From an uncultured Flavobacteriales bacterium (lineage in GTDB: Bacteria; Bacteroidota; Bacteroidia; Flavobacteriales_D; Crocinitomicaceae), in NCBI GenBank assembly GCA_913046365.1, contig CAJWRM010000024.1:1-38115 (forward strand): DNA of 38,115 nucleotides, read 5' to 3'. The translations under genes were made by a program, and so were the position numbers. Position 1 is the stretch's first letter. Each line of letters opens with the position of its first letter. Below the pieces are notes generated by a model. The model was not told the DNA's origin. It made no database searches and was given only the letters and a program-made list of their open reading frames with translations. This document shows positions 8,762 to 16,668 of the stretch, in pieces.

Positions 8762-8769
8762 TAAATTTG
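8762..8769 (+). promoter_or_regulatory. Bacteroidota -7 promoter element (TAAATTTG) upstream of surface protein gene
   Basis: Exact TAnnTTTG match in the 171-bp gap between the ABC-F gene and the first T9SS surface protein. It would give a leader of roughly 65 nt before the GTG start at 8839. The flanking DNA is extremely AT-rich. Confidence 0.35.
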
Positions 8770-8838
8770 AGAAATTTGTGTTCTCATGCAACTTTTTAAT
8801 GATTTTGTGTGTCTATGTGTTGTAAGCTTAATGTTTAA

Positions 8839-10923
8839 GTGAAAAATCTATTCAAAATATCGTCTTTAATTAGTGGTTTTTTAACCCTAGGGTTAATGCT
8901 TATTGCATCTAATGTGAGTGCTACCGTATACACTTCACAGAATAACGGTCAGTATGATAATTGCAATATTTGGACCAACGGATGTGCACCAAATGAAATT
9001 CAGGCGGGTGATACGGTGATTGTGAATCACAATGTAGAGGCATCATCTTCTATGGAAATTAGTGGTGTTTTAATCATTAATGTCTCTGGTGAACTAAGCC
9101 ATGTAAATGACGTGGATTTATACCAGTCAGGTCGTTTAGAGGTATATGGAACACTTTCCATCCAAGCTGAATTTAACATGAGAGGAACGATGTATAACTC
9201 GGGTCTTTCAATCATACAAAACTTTCGCAATAGAGGTTATGTCTGCAACTCGGGGACAATAAAATCTTCAGATTTAATTTACATTCAGGGTGGGCACATT
9301 GAATGTGGTGGAACACTTTTGACTTGTGAATTGGATATGAATAGCTATAATGGTGCTACTAACGTTACTGGTTCTCCCACCGCTGAGTTGAACAATCAGA
9401 ATATTTGCTGTGAAAACTCGAACGATCCAAATCCTTTAGATAACCTAAACGGTAGTTGGCAAATAGATTCCTCTTCAGTTCAGATTTGTACTGTTCCATT
9501 GATGCCTAACGCAGGACAGGATTCAGTATTATCAGTATGTAACTCATCAGTTGCTCAAATTGATTTGAACTCCATGCTATCACCTGATGCTAGTGCGCTT
9601 GGAGGATTTGGTGAAACAACTTCTTCGGGTGCATTCAATTCTGTGACGGGTATTTTAACAACGGGTGGTTTGGCGCCAGGGACATATTCTTTTACCTACA
9701 CAGTGAATGGATTCACGGGAGTGACCGACGTATCTAATTTCACCATAATTGTCAATGCCGCTGTTACTTCTTCAGTATCTTTAACGGTTTGTGATGATGA
9801 ATTCCCGTTTGATTGGAATGGACTTTCCATCACTGACGGAGGTTCCTTTTCAGTCACCTTAACGAGTATAATAACTGGATGTGACTCAACAATAACGTTG
9901 AATGTTCAGGTTAATCCTACGCTCAACGTTACCGAAAACATTGAGCTGTGCTCAAATGCATTTCCTTTCGAATGGAATGGTATTAGCATAACCGAAGCGG
10001 GGACTTCTAGTGTTATTCTTGTGAGTGATGTGACTGGTTGTGATTCGATTGTAACCTTGAATACATCTGAGATTCCAATTATTTCTTCATCTGAAACCAT
10101 TACAATTTGTGAAAACGACCTGCCCTTTGAATGGAATGGTTTAACTATCGGACAAGCCGGCTCTGAGTCTGTTGTCTTTCCTAGTGCAGTCACAGGTTGT
10201 GATTCGATTGTAAACTTAAACTTATTTGTCAACGCCATTCCAACAAGTTCAATAGATACGCTTGTCTGTGCCTCTCAATTTCCCTTTTCGTGGAATGGCT
10301 TAGTGATTAATGACTTTGGCTCATCGGAATTTGTGTCAACAGGTACAAATGGCTGCGATTCAATTACCAACCTTATTGTCTCAGACGGTCAATTAGCTGC
10401 TCCTATGGTATATTCGAATGGCCCGGTAACCTGTCCTAAAGACCTTGTTTTATTTGAGATAATTGATGAGAATCCTAATGCAATATACGAATGGTTTGGA
10501 CCAAATAACTATACATCTTCGGAAGTTTCAAATGAAATTGAATTAACGGCAGACATGGCTGGAATTTATGGAGTTTCCTACACCTTAGACGGTTGCACTT
10601 CAGCGAGTACTTATTTCAACTTAGCAATCGACAATGTGTTTGATTATGAGACGTTCAAGTTTCCGAACGTTATTACGGCGAATGGTGATGGAACGAATGA
10701 TGAAATTAATTTAGATGATTATATAGGTCCTTGTGCTAATTTCAATCTAACGATTAGAGATAGATGGGGCAGCGAGGTTTTCCGTCAAGAGCGCGGAGAA
10801 GAATCTTTTAAGGGCCGATCCGTTGATGGCAGAGAGCTCCCAGAAGGTGTCTATTTCTATAGGTTTATTTTCGAAAATGATGATGATGTATCTGGTTTCT
10901 TGCACATTGTCAGAGCGCAATAA
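8839..10923 (+). CDS. T9SS-exported surface protein, G8/beta-helix-like N-terminus, four 53-residue repeats, type-B CTD
   Basis: A 694-residue modular secreted protein. A signal peptide ends near SNVSA (residue 28). Residues about 30-170 resemble a G8 or parallel beta-helix module (WTNGCAPNEIQAGDTVIVNH, then SGRLEVYGTL-like strands). Residues 226-307 contain a beta-sandwich repeat. Four repeats follow, each Cys-x4-FPF-x-WNGL then G-CDSI/T-x-LN. The first Cys of each lies at 318, 371, 424 and 477, exactly 53 apart. An Ig/PKD-like domain spans about 522-598. The C-terminus (about 607-694) is the gliding-motility-associated type-B T9SS domain (FPNVITANGDGTND, IRDRWG, GVYFYRF), which directs export through the outer membrane. 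The start is GTG; no ATG fits. The function is probably adhesive or binding. No SprF-like partner is adjacent. Confidence 0.85.
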   Translation: MKNLFKISSLISGFLTLGLMLIASNVSATVYTSQNNGQYDNCNIWTNGCAPNEIQAGDTVIVNHNVEASSSMEISGVLIINVSGELSHVNDVDLYQSGRLEVYGTLSIQAEFNMRGTMYNSGLSIIQNFRNRGYVCNSGTIKSSDLIYIQGGHIECGGTLLTCELDMNSYNGATNVTGSPTAELNNQNICCENSNDPNPLDNLNGSWQIDSSSVQICTVPLMPNAGQDSVLSVCNSSVAQIDLNSMLSPDASALGGFGETTSSGAFNSVTGILTTGGLAPGTYSFTYTVNGFTGVTDVSNFTIIVNAAVTSSVSLTVCDDEFPFDWNGLSITDGGSFSVTLTSIITGCDSTITLNVQVNPTLNVTENIELCSNAFPFEWNGISITEAGTSSVILVSDVTGCDSIVTLNTSEIPIISSSETITICENDLPFEWNGLTIGQAGSESVVFPSAVTGCDSIVNLNLFVNAIPTSSIDTLVCASQFPFSWNGLVINDFGSSEFVSTGTNGCDSITNLIVSDGQLAAPMVYSNGPVTCPKDLVLFEIIDENPNAIYEWFGPNNYTSSEVSNEIELTADMAGIYGVSYTLDGCTSASTYFNLAIDNVFDYETFKFPNVITANGDGTNDEINLDDYIGPCANFNLTIRDRWGSEVFRQERGEESFKGRSVDGRELPEGVYFYRFIFENDDDVSGFLHIVRAQ
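9790..10380 (+). repeat. Four in-frame 159-bp (53-residue) Cys-paired repeats
   Basis: Codes for residues 318-514 of the gene at 8839. Cysteine pairs fall at 318/348, 371/401, 424/454 and 477/506. The period is exactly 53 residues; the fourth copy has one residue fewer between its cysteines. Each copy holds a WNGL core and a GCDS(I/T) motif. Copies are clearly diverged, so this is not a recent expansion. Confidence 0.88.
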
Positions 10924-11029
10924 ATGATTCTCGGCTACATTTTTAGTATTTAGTTTCTTGAGCTTTCTTTTTTTTGGAATTAGATTTATTCCTTCTTGAC
11001 TCCAAGCTTTTTTAATTTTCTTAATTTAG

Positions 11030-11049
11030 TGCAACCAAATAAGGTTGTA
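11030..11049 (+). promoter_or_regulatory. Inverted repeat upstream of second surface protein gene
   Basis: CAACC-AAATAA-GGTTG is a perfect 5-bp inverted repeat, extended to 7 bp by a G-T and a T-A pair. It ends 45 nt before the ATG at 11095. It could be an operator or a 5'-leader hairpin; there is no direct support for either. Confidence 0.2.
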
Positions 11050-11094
11050 ACTTGTCTTTAATTAAGAGTGTCTAGAGCGATTGAATCAATTTTA

Positions 11095-13092
11095 ATGAAA
11101 TATATGATCGGATTTATAAGCCGCTCATCTGTCTTAGCATTAACTTTTATTTGTTCCTCCTTTTTTATAATTGCGCAAAACTCAATTAGTACTGAGGGTT
11201 TTGGTCAAAAGTGGGTTAACATAAATGATTTAGACATAAGCGGAAGTCAAATTACGATTGAAGCATTTGTTCGTCGTCAGAATAATAGCAATATGAACAT
11301 TGTTTCCAAGCATGATGGAACAGCAGATTGTAATTATTTATTTCGTCCTAATAGTTTTCAAATTTCAACAACTGATGGTTTTGAATTCGTTTTAAATCCG
11401 ATTACGCTCCCTAATAATACTTGGTACCATCTCGCAGGGACATATGATGGTCAAACCATTAAATACTATGTAAATGGCTGTTTGGTGAATGAAACTCCTC
11501 ATACAGGTTCTTTAATTACTAACGATTGGGATGGAGCTATTGGAAATCGTTCAAATTGGCCGAATGGTCCGGAACATTTTCGAGGAAGAATAGATGAGGT
11601 ACGAATATGGAACGTTGCCCGCACCCAGGAGCAGATTAATTTAAACATGAATACACTCATTAATCCTACTGGACAGACCAGCCTACAAGCTTATTATCGC
11701 TTTGACAACACTTATGAGAATATTCAGGGTAACGCGACCTTTGATGGAAATCCTATTGGATCTCCCGCTTTTGATCTTCCTCCCCCTGTCTTTGTTCCAT
11801 TTACAATTGTAACTGTTTTGGGAACTGATTTAAGTTGTTTTGAGTCGGGAGATGGAGAGATTAATATTGTGACAACGGGCACAAATGTTGAGTACTCAAT
11901 TGATGGTATTAATTATTTTGTAGATGGCAACTTCAGTGGTTTGAGTGCAGGAACATATACGGTTTATGCTCGATCTGGCTCCTGTGAAGAAACAAGTGAT
12001 ATTACCATAGAACAGCCCAATGAGATTCCAACACCTGAAATTATAGTTAACGCTCCTATATGTTCTTCCGATAGCTTGACTCTATTTACGAGTTCTGTTG
12101 CTGGAGCATCATACTTTTGGAATGGCCCGAACGGTTTCTCCTTTAATGGAAACCAAACAGTAATCAATGATTTAGCGCTTTCTGATGCAGGAACATATTC
12201 TATTTATCTTGAGGTAAACGGATGCTACAGCGATACTACAACTACTGAAATAGTGGTCAATGAATCCTATGATATTAGTCTTGTTGAGACAATTTGTTCG
12301 AATGAAACATTCACCTTTGGTCCAGATGAATTAAATGCTTCTGGGTCCTATGTTCAAAATTTGCAATCGATTGCTGGATGCGACTCAATTGTGCAACTGG
12401 AGCTCACGGTCAATCCCGCCTATAGTTTCGTTATAGATACTAGCCTTTGTGAAGGAGAATCTATTACATTTGAAGGGGTTACAATGAGCGTCACCGGGAC
12501 CTATCCCTTTAATTTATTTACTTCATTAGGATGTGATTCCATCATTACTTATGAGCTGATTGTTTTTCCGATACCTGATGCTCCTCCAGTTTTTTCCAAT
12601 AGCCCTTTGTCATGTCCTGGAGATATTTTTGAGGTTTCTATAGCCTCCGTTGAAGACGGTTTTTATGAATGGAATGGACCTAATGGATATTATGCTGACT
12701 CATCGGATTTTTTATTTGCAGCTTACCCTGAGGATATTGGAGATTATAATGTGTCGGTTACTGTTAATGGTTGTGTTTCGCCATTGACATTGATAGATTT
12801 AGATATCATCAATATTTATTCATTTGAAGATGCGGAATTACCAAATGTTTTTACACCCAACGGAAACGCTTCAAATGAGGTGTTCGATTTACAGTCGTAT
12901 TTTAAGACATGTGAGCCTTACGAAGTATTTTATTTCGATAGGTGGGGAAATGTAGTATATAGGCATCAACAGAATGAGATTCCTTTTTCAGGCAAATCAT
13001 TAGACGGCTCGGATTTGATGGATGGTGTTTATATGTATAAGCTTGTGCTGGAAAATAGTCAAAAACAAGGTTTTTTGCACCTAATACGATAG
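11095..13092 (+). CDS. T9SS-exported surface protein with LamG, SprB-like and Ig-like domains and type-B CTD
   Basis: I start this at the ATG at 11095 (665 residues) instead of the GTG 27 nt upstream, because the ATG gives a clean signal peptide (MKYMIGFISRSSVLALTF, cleaved near AQNS). Residues about 33-225 form a LamG/concanavalin-A-like jelly roll (GTYDGQTIKYYVNG, GRIDEVRIWNVARTQEQI). A SprB-type repeat spans about 240-308 (LSAGTYTV, ITIEQP), an Ig-like domain 312-388, and two shorter Cys-GCDSI repeats 400-490. A second Ig-like domain covers 494-570, and the gliding-motility-associated type-B T9SS domain 581-665 (LPNVFTPNGN, FDRWGNVVY, GVYMYKLVLE). From about residue 400 it is collinear with the preceding gene, so they are paralogues with different N-terminal modules. 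LamG suggests carbohydrate or protein binding at the surface. It abuts the HAD gene with no intergenic base. Confidence 0.87.
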   Translation: MKYMIGFISRSSVLALTFICSSFFIIAQNSISTEGFGQKWVNINDLDISGSQITIEAFVRRQNNSNMNIVSKHDGTADCNYLFRPNSFQISTTDGFEFVLNPITLPNNTWYHLAGTYDGQTIKYYVNGCLVNETPHTGSLITNDWDGAIGNRSNWPNGPEHFRGRIDEVRIWNVARTQEQINLNMNTLINPTGQTSLQAYYRFDNTYENIQGNATFDGNPIGSPAFDLPPPVFVPFTIVTVLGTDLSCFESGDGEINIVTTGTNVEYSIDGINYFVDGNFSGLSAGTYTVYARSGSCEETSDITIEQPNEIPTPEIIVNAPICSSDSLTLFTSSVAGASYFWNGPNGFSFNGNQTVINDLALSDAGTYSIYLEVNGCYSDTTTTEIVVNESYDISLVETICSNETFTFGPDELNASGSYVQNLQSIAGCDSIVQLELTVNPAYSFVIDTSLCEGESITFEGVTMSVTGTYPFNLFTSLGCDSIITYELIVFPIPDAPPVFSNSPLSCPGDIFEVSIASVEDGFYEWNGPNGYYADSSDFLFAAYPEDIGDYNVSVTVNGCVSPLTLIDLDIINIYSFEDAELPNVFTPNGNASNEVFDLQSYFKTCEPYEVFYFDRWGNVVYRHQQNEIPFSGKSLDGSDLMDGVYMYKLVLENSQKQGFLHLIR

Positions 13093-13710
13093 CTATAGCC
13101 AATATTCAATTTCTTCTATGCTTCGTTCATTAGTAAAGTGTAATGTATTTAGATTGGTTGTTTTTGCTCCCTCAATATGTTGCGGTGAGTCTTCAATAAA
13201 TAATACATCTTCAGGCACGTACCCCATGTCATATAAAACCCATTCAAATGTTTCTTTATGTGGCTTCCTTTTTCCTATAATATGAGAGTAGTAGCATTTA
13301 TTAAAGAGTAATTCGAGATTCTTGAAGGACATTTTACCTAACAGAGTTTGGATATATTCTAGGTGGATTTCATTTGTATTACTCAGCAAATAACATGGGA
13401 TCCTTTCACTATATCTTTTGATTTGTTCTAGTTTAGCTTCTTCGAACCCTATAATCATTGCGTTCCAGGCTTTTTTTATTTCAGATTCCGAGGAATGTGT
13501 AGGAATTTGATGCTTCATCAAGTTTATAAATTCCTTTCCTGATAGAGATCCTGTTTCGAAATCATCAAAAATTTCAGTTTGATTGAATTGATTGTAGAGA
13601 CTTTCTGTATTTGCTACCCCAAGTGCTTCAAAAGCATTTATTGTTTTATGATAATCAAGGTTAACGATTACACCTCCGAGATCAAAAAGAAGTGCTTTGA
13701 CTCTTTTCAT
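13093..13710 (-). CDS. HAD-superfamily hydrolase (HAD-IA, YihX/epoxide-hydrolase-N-like)
   Basis: A 205-residue soluble phosphatase-type HAD protein with a helical cap after motif I. Motif I is LLFDLGGVIVNLD, with nucleophile Asp10; the second Asp of the usual DxD is Gly, as in the YihX-type branch. Motif II is LLSNTNE (about residues 113-119), motif III lysine lies in GKRKPHKETF, and motif IV is FIEDSPQHIEGA. The family acts on small phosphate esters; the substrate is not predictable here. It has its own promoter element, is divergent from hemA, and its stop codon directly abuts that of the surface protein on the other strand. The start is the ATG giving MKRVKALLFDLGG, the normal HAD beginning. 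Confidence 0.88.
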   Translation of the reverse strand: MKRVKALLFDLGGVIVNLDYHKTINAFEALGVANTESLYNQFNQTEIFDDFETGSLSGKEFINLMKHQIPTHSSESEIKKAWNAMIIGFEEAKLEQIKRYSERIPCYLLSNTNEIHLEYIQTLLGKMSFKNLELLFNKCYYSHIIGKRKPHKETFEWVLYDMGYVPEDVLFIEDSPQHIEGAKTTNLNTLHFTNERSIEEIEYWL

Positions 13711-13735
13711 AAGATAAGTTTGTTTAGAATGATTA

Positions 13736-13743
13736 CAAATTTA
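13736..13743 (-). promoter_or_regulatory. Bacteroidota -7 promoter element for HAD gene
   Basis: On the minus strand this reads TAAATTTG, an exact TAnnTTTG match, ending 25 nt before the HAD ATG. The -33 element is unclear. Confidence 0.45.
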
Positions 13744-13806
13744 TAGTCTTTTCTTAATTTTTAGGACACATGACACTTTTGTGACAATAAATGAGGCATG
13801 ACTTCC

Positions 13807-13814
13807 GATATTTG
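13807..13814 (+). promoter_or_regulatory. Possible -7 promoter element (GATATTTG) for hemACD
   Basis: Seven of the eight positions fit TAnnTTTG once the two free positions are allowed; the first base is G instead of T. It ends 9 nt before the hemA ATG, in the 113-bp divergent gap. A TTTTG about 25 nt upstream may serve as -33, but the spacing is long. Confidence 0.3.
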
Positions 13815-13823
13815 TAATAAGGA

Positions 13824-15059
13824 ATGGGAAACAACCTCAAACACTTAAAAATCTTTGCCTTTACACATCGTAAATTGGATGTCGTAAAGATAGGGCTTCT
13901 GCACATTGAGCCGGTAGATCAAGCCGCTAGATTAAAGCGTGTTAAAGAAAGGTTTGACCTTGATGAAATAATGTTTCTTTCTACCTGTAACCGAGTTGAA
14001 TTTACGATAGTAAGTAAGTCTAATATTTCTATTGAAGGTTTTATTCGTACTTTATATCCTGATTTATCGGAGGTTGATGTCTCGTATTTATCACTGAACG
14101 TTGAGGAATATATTGGCGACTCCGCTGTAGAGCATTCACTTTCTGTTGCTTCATCTATCGAATCAATGATTGTTGGTGAAAGGGAGATTATTACTCAAGT
14201 TCGAAATGCTTTTGAACTTTCAAATGTAAGCGGACTCACAGGAGACTTTTTACGATTGCTCATTCGCCAGGTCATAGAGACAGCGAAAAAAGTGTATACA
14301 CAAACGAGTATTGCAACGAAACCAGTGTCTGTTGTGTCTTTAGCATATCATAAGCTTAAACAGTTAAATATCCCACTTGATTCTCGAATCTTAATCATTG
14401 GTTCAGGAAACACAAACTCTAATATGTGTAAGTTTCTCAAAAAGCATGGCTTCAGTAACTTTATCGTCTTTAATCGTACAGTTGAAAATGCTGAAAATCT
14501 TGCTGGGGAGTTGAAAGCATCTTTTTATCCACTATCAGAATTGCCTTTTTATAAAAAAGGATTTGATGTTATTTTAACTTGTACTGGCGCCAACCACAAT
14601 GTAGTATCATTAGAAACATATGAAAGTCTGCTGAATGGAGACAAAGATTTAAAAACGCTCATTGATATTGCAATACCTCAAGACATCTCACCAGAAATCA
14701 TTCAAAAGCATAAGGTTCATTATTTATCAATTGACGTATTGCAGAAAATTTCCAATGATAACCTCAAAGTTCGAGCAAAAGAAGTTGATTGTGTTAAATT
14801 AATTGTCAATGAGGCCTTGGAAGATTTTATCCATGTTGTGGAAGAACGCAATGTAGAGTTGGTCATGCGGGATGTCCCTCGTCAAGTTAAGGCAATAAAG
14901 GAAACGGCTATCGACGAAGTCTTTAAACGCGATATGGAGGAATTAGATCCAGAAGCAAGAGAAGTTTTGGATAAAGTGCTTGGGTATGTAGAAAAAAAGT
15001 ACATTAGTGGCCCAATGAAGCTTGCAAAAGAAATCATTTTAAAGAATGTCGCAAACTAA
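13824..15059 (+). CDS. hemA: Glutamyl-tRNA reductase
   Basis: This enzyme reduces glutamyl-tRNA(Glu) to glutamate-1-semialdehyde with NADPH, the first committed step of C5-pathway tetrapyrrole synthesis. The 411-residue length is usual. The catalytic cysteine is Cys55 in the FLSTCNRVEF motif. MIVGEREIITQVRNAF carries the conserved substrate-site residues. A Rossmann NADPH domain begins at SRILIIGSGNTNSNM (about residues 187-201), followed by FIVFNRTVENAENLA and the C-terminal dimerisation helix. It overlaps hemC by 14 bases, so translation is probably coupled. hemL and hemB are not in the window. It is divergent from the HAD gene. Confidence 0.96.
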   Translation: MGNNLKHLKIFAFTHRKLDVVKIGLLHIEPVDQAARLKRVKERFDLDEIMFLSTCNRVEFTIVSKSNISIEGFIRTLYPDLSEVDVSYLSLNVEEYIGDSAVEHSLSVASSIESMIVGEREIITQVRNAFELSNVSGLTGDFLRLLIRQVIETAKKVYTQTSIATKPVSVVSLAYHKLKQLNIPLDSRILIIGSGNTNSNMCKFLKKHGFSNFIVFNRTVENAENLAGELKASFYPLSELPFYKKGFDVILTCTGANHNVVSLETYESLLNGDKDLKTLIDIAIPQDISPEIIQKHKVHYLSIDVLQKISNDNLKVRAKEVDCVKLIVNEALEDFIHVVEERNVELVMRDVPRQVKAIKETAIDEVFKRDMEELDPEAREVLDKVLGYVEKKYISGPMKLAKEIILKNVAN

Positions 15060-15942
15060 GCCAATTATAATTGGAACTAGAGGCAGCGATCTCGCCTTGT
15101 GGCAGGCTAATTTTGTCAGAAAAGAATTAGAGCATAGGGGACATGAAGTCCATATTGAAATCATAAAAACTCAGGGCGACAAGATTCAAGATTTGAGCTT
15201 TGATAAAATGGAGGGTAAAGGATTTTTTACAAAAGAAATTGAAGATGCTTTGTTAAGGAAAGAAATTGATTTGGCGGTGCACTCCCATAAAGATTTAGAA
15301 ACGAATCAACCAGATGGACTTGAAGTTGCAGCTGTATCCTCAAGAGCTAACCCATGCGAGTTGCTATTGATTCGAGAGTCTGTCCATGAGCAAAATGCAT
15401 TATGGGGATTGAAAAAGGATGCGATTGTCGGTACATCATCTGCCCGTCGAAAGTCACAGTTGTTGGCCCTAAGGCCAGATGTTCAAATTAAAGAGCTAAG
15501 AGGTAATGTTCCCACGAGAGTTGAAAAATTAAAGACAGGCGAATATGATGCGATTCTTTTAGCAAAGGCTGGCATTCTTCGATTAGAATTGGATCTTTCC
15601 GATCTCGTATGTATTGATTTGACATGTGATGAATTTGTGCCAGCTCCGGCGCAAGGTGTGCTCGCTCTTCAGGTTCGTTCTTCTGCTATTGAGCTTAAAA
15701 ATATTTTAAAGCAAATAAATGATCCCGCTGTTCAAAAGCTCGTTCATTTAGAACGGTCTGTGCTAAATCTAATGGATGGAGGCTGTCAATTACCGTTGGG
15801 TGTATATTGTGATAACAAATATGTCCATGTTGCTTTTTCAGACGATGCAATGCATCCGTCGAGGTATTTTCGTTTCCCCTATAAAGACAACCCGGAATTC
15901 CCAAAAAAAATTGTAGAGCATTTGCAACATCAGCAAGTTTGA
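15046..15942 (+). CDS. hemC: Hydroxymethylbilane synthase (porphobilinogen deaminase)
   Basis: This enzyme condenses four porphobilinogen molecules into hydroxymethylbilane on a covalently bound dipyrromethane cofactor. The cofactor attachment cysteine is Cys247 in the GGCQLPLG motif. The catalytic Asp lies in LAVHSHKDL (Asp83). Other signatures are GTRGSDLALWQA (residues 10-21), VGTSSARRKSQL (128-139), ELRGNVPTRVEKL (150-162) and AKAGILRL. At 298 residues it is slightly short at the C-terminal domain compared with many homologues, but all catalytic blocks are present. The ATG lies inside the hemA 3' end (14-base overlap), and its TGA overlaps the hemD start. Confidence 0.96.
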   Translation: MSQTKPIIIGTRGSDLALWQANFVRKELEHRGHEVHIEIIKTQGDKIQDLSFDKMEGKGFFTKEIEDALLRKEIDLAVHSHKDLETNQPDGLEVAAVSSRANPCELLLIRESVHEQNALWGLKKDAIVGTSSARRKSQLLALRPDVQIKELRGNVPTRVEKLKTGEYDAILLAKAGILRLELDLSDLVCIDLTCDEFVPAPAQGVLALQVRSSAIELKNILKQINDPAVQKLVHLERSVLNLMDGGCQLPLGVYCDNKYVHVAFSDDAMHPSRYFRFPYKDNPEFPKKIVEHLQHQQV

Positions 15943-16601
15943 AACAGATCTTCATTTCTAAAGATGCTAATGAGCTAGAAACCCTGAATGAACTTATGGG
16001 GAATCATGATTTTCGGTTTGAATGCAAATCATTGATTGATTTCAAGTCTTTGTCTTTTGATTTACCAAATGATTTTGAGGTTGTTTTTTTCTCAAGTATT
16101 CGTTCTGCTAAATTTCTATCCGAATCCAAAAAAATTAACCTGGATAATTACAGTATTGCATGTGCAGGTTCACAGACTGCTTTAAAGCTCAATGAAATGG
16201 GTTTAAAACCTGATTTTATTGCTTCTAATGCAAGTAATCCAAAACATGTGTCTGAGGAGTTTTCGACTTGGTTAGGAGCGAGAAAAGTCTTTATTCCTTC
16301 ATCCAATCGTTCTTTGCGCTCGATTGAGGAATCTATTTCGGCTGAACAAATTAAGCGTGCGATTTTATACGAAACATTATTACTTCCATTACAAGTCGTC
16401 AGTATAGATATACTTGTTTTTACGAGTCCGAGCAATGTACATGCCTATTTCATTAATAACGAAATTTTAGAGCACAGCATTGTCATTGCCTGGGGGCATT
16501 CTACAAAAAGGGCATTGTTGGGTTATGGTTGTGAATCATCCATTGTCCTTAGAGACGGCACCATTTCGGAGCTTAAAAGTATATTAGAATCTATGCTATA
16601 G
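15939..16601 (+). CDS. hemD: Uroporphyrinogen-III synthase
   Basis: This enzyme cyclises hydroxymethylbilane with inversion of ring D to give uroporphyrinogen III. HemD proteins are poorly conserved. The support here is the 220-residue length, the two-lobe alpha/beta pattern, FFSSIRSAKFL near residues 50-60, IACAGSQTALKL near 70, and the family-like DILVFTSPSNVHAYF block near residues 154-168. The operon position after hemC makes the call secure. The start is TTG, overlapping the hemC stop as TTGA (4 bases); no ATG gives a complete first strand, so termination-reinitiation coupling is likely. The 1148-residue outer-membrane gene follows 67 bases downstream. Confidence 0.92.
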   Translation: MKQIFISKDANELETLNELMGNHDFRFECKSLIDFKSLSFDLPNDFEVVFFSSIRSAKFLSESKKINLDNYSIACAGSQTALKLNEMGLKPDFIASNASNPKHVSEEFSTWLGARKVFIPSSNRSLRSIEESISAEQIKRAILYETLLLPLQVVSIDILVFTSPSNVHAYFINNEILEHSIVIAWGHSTKRALLGYGCESSIVLRDGTISELKSILESML

Positions 16602-16655
16602 ATTTGGGCATAGTACAATGGAAACTATAAAATAGCGTTTTAAAGCTCAGAGCCT

Positions 16656-16663
16656 TATCTTCG
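16656..16663 (+). promoter_or_regulatory. Possible -7 promoter element (TATCTTCG) for outer-membrane gene
   Basis: TATCTTCG fits TAnnTTTG with one mismatch and ends 5 nt before the ATG at 16669. This again predicts a leaderless or nearly leaderless message. Confidence 0.3.
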
Positions 16664-16668
16664 TTAGG

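Noticed and set aside
10924..11029. GGAAT/ATTCC inverted repeat near T-runs as a terminator after the first surface protein
   Set aside because: The stem is only five AT-leaning base pairs and the T-run precedes it instead of following, so it does not fit an intrinsic terminator.
11068..11094. GTG start 27 nt upstream of the second surface protein
   Set aside because: The extension adds charged residues before the signal peptide. The ATG at 11095 gives a standard leader.
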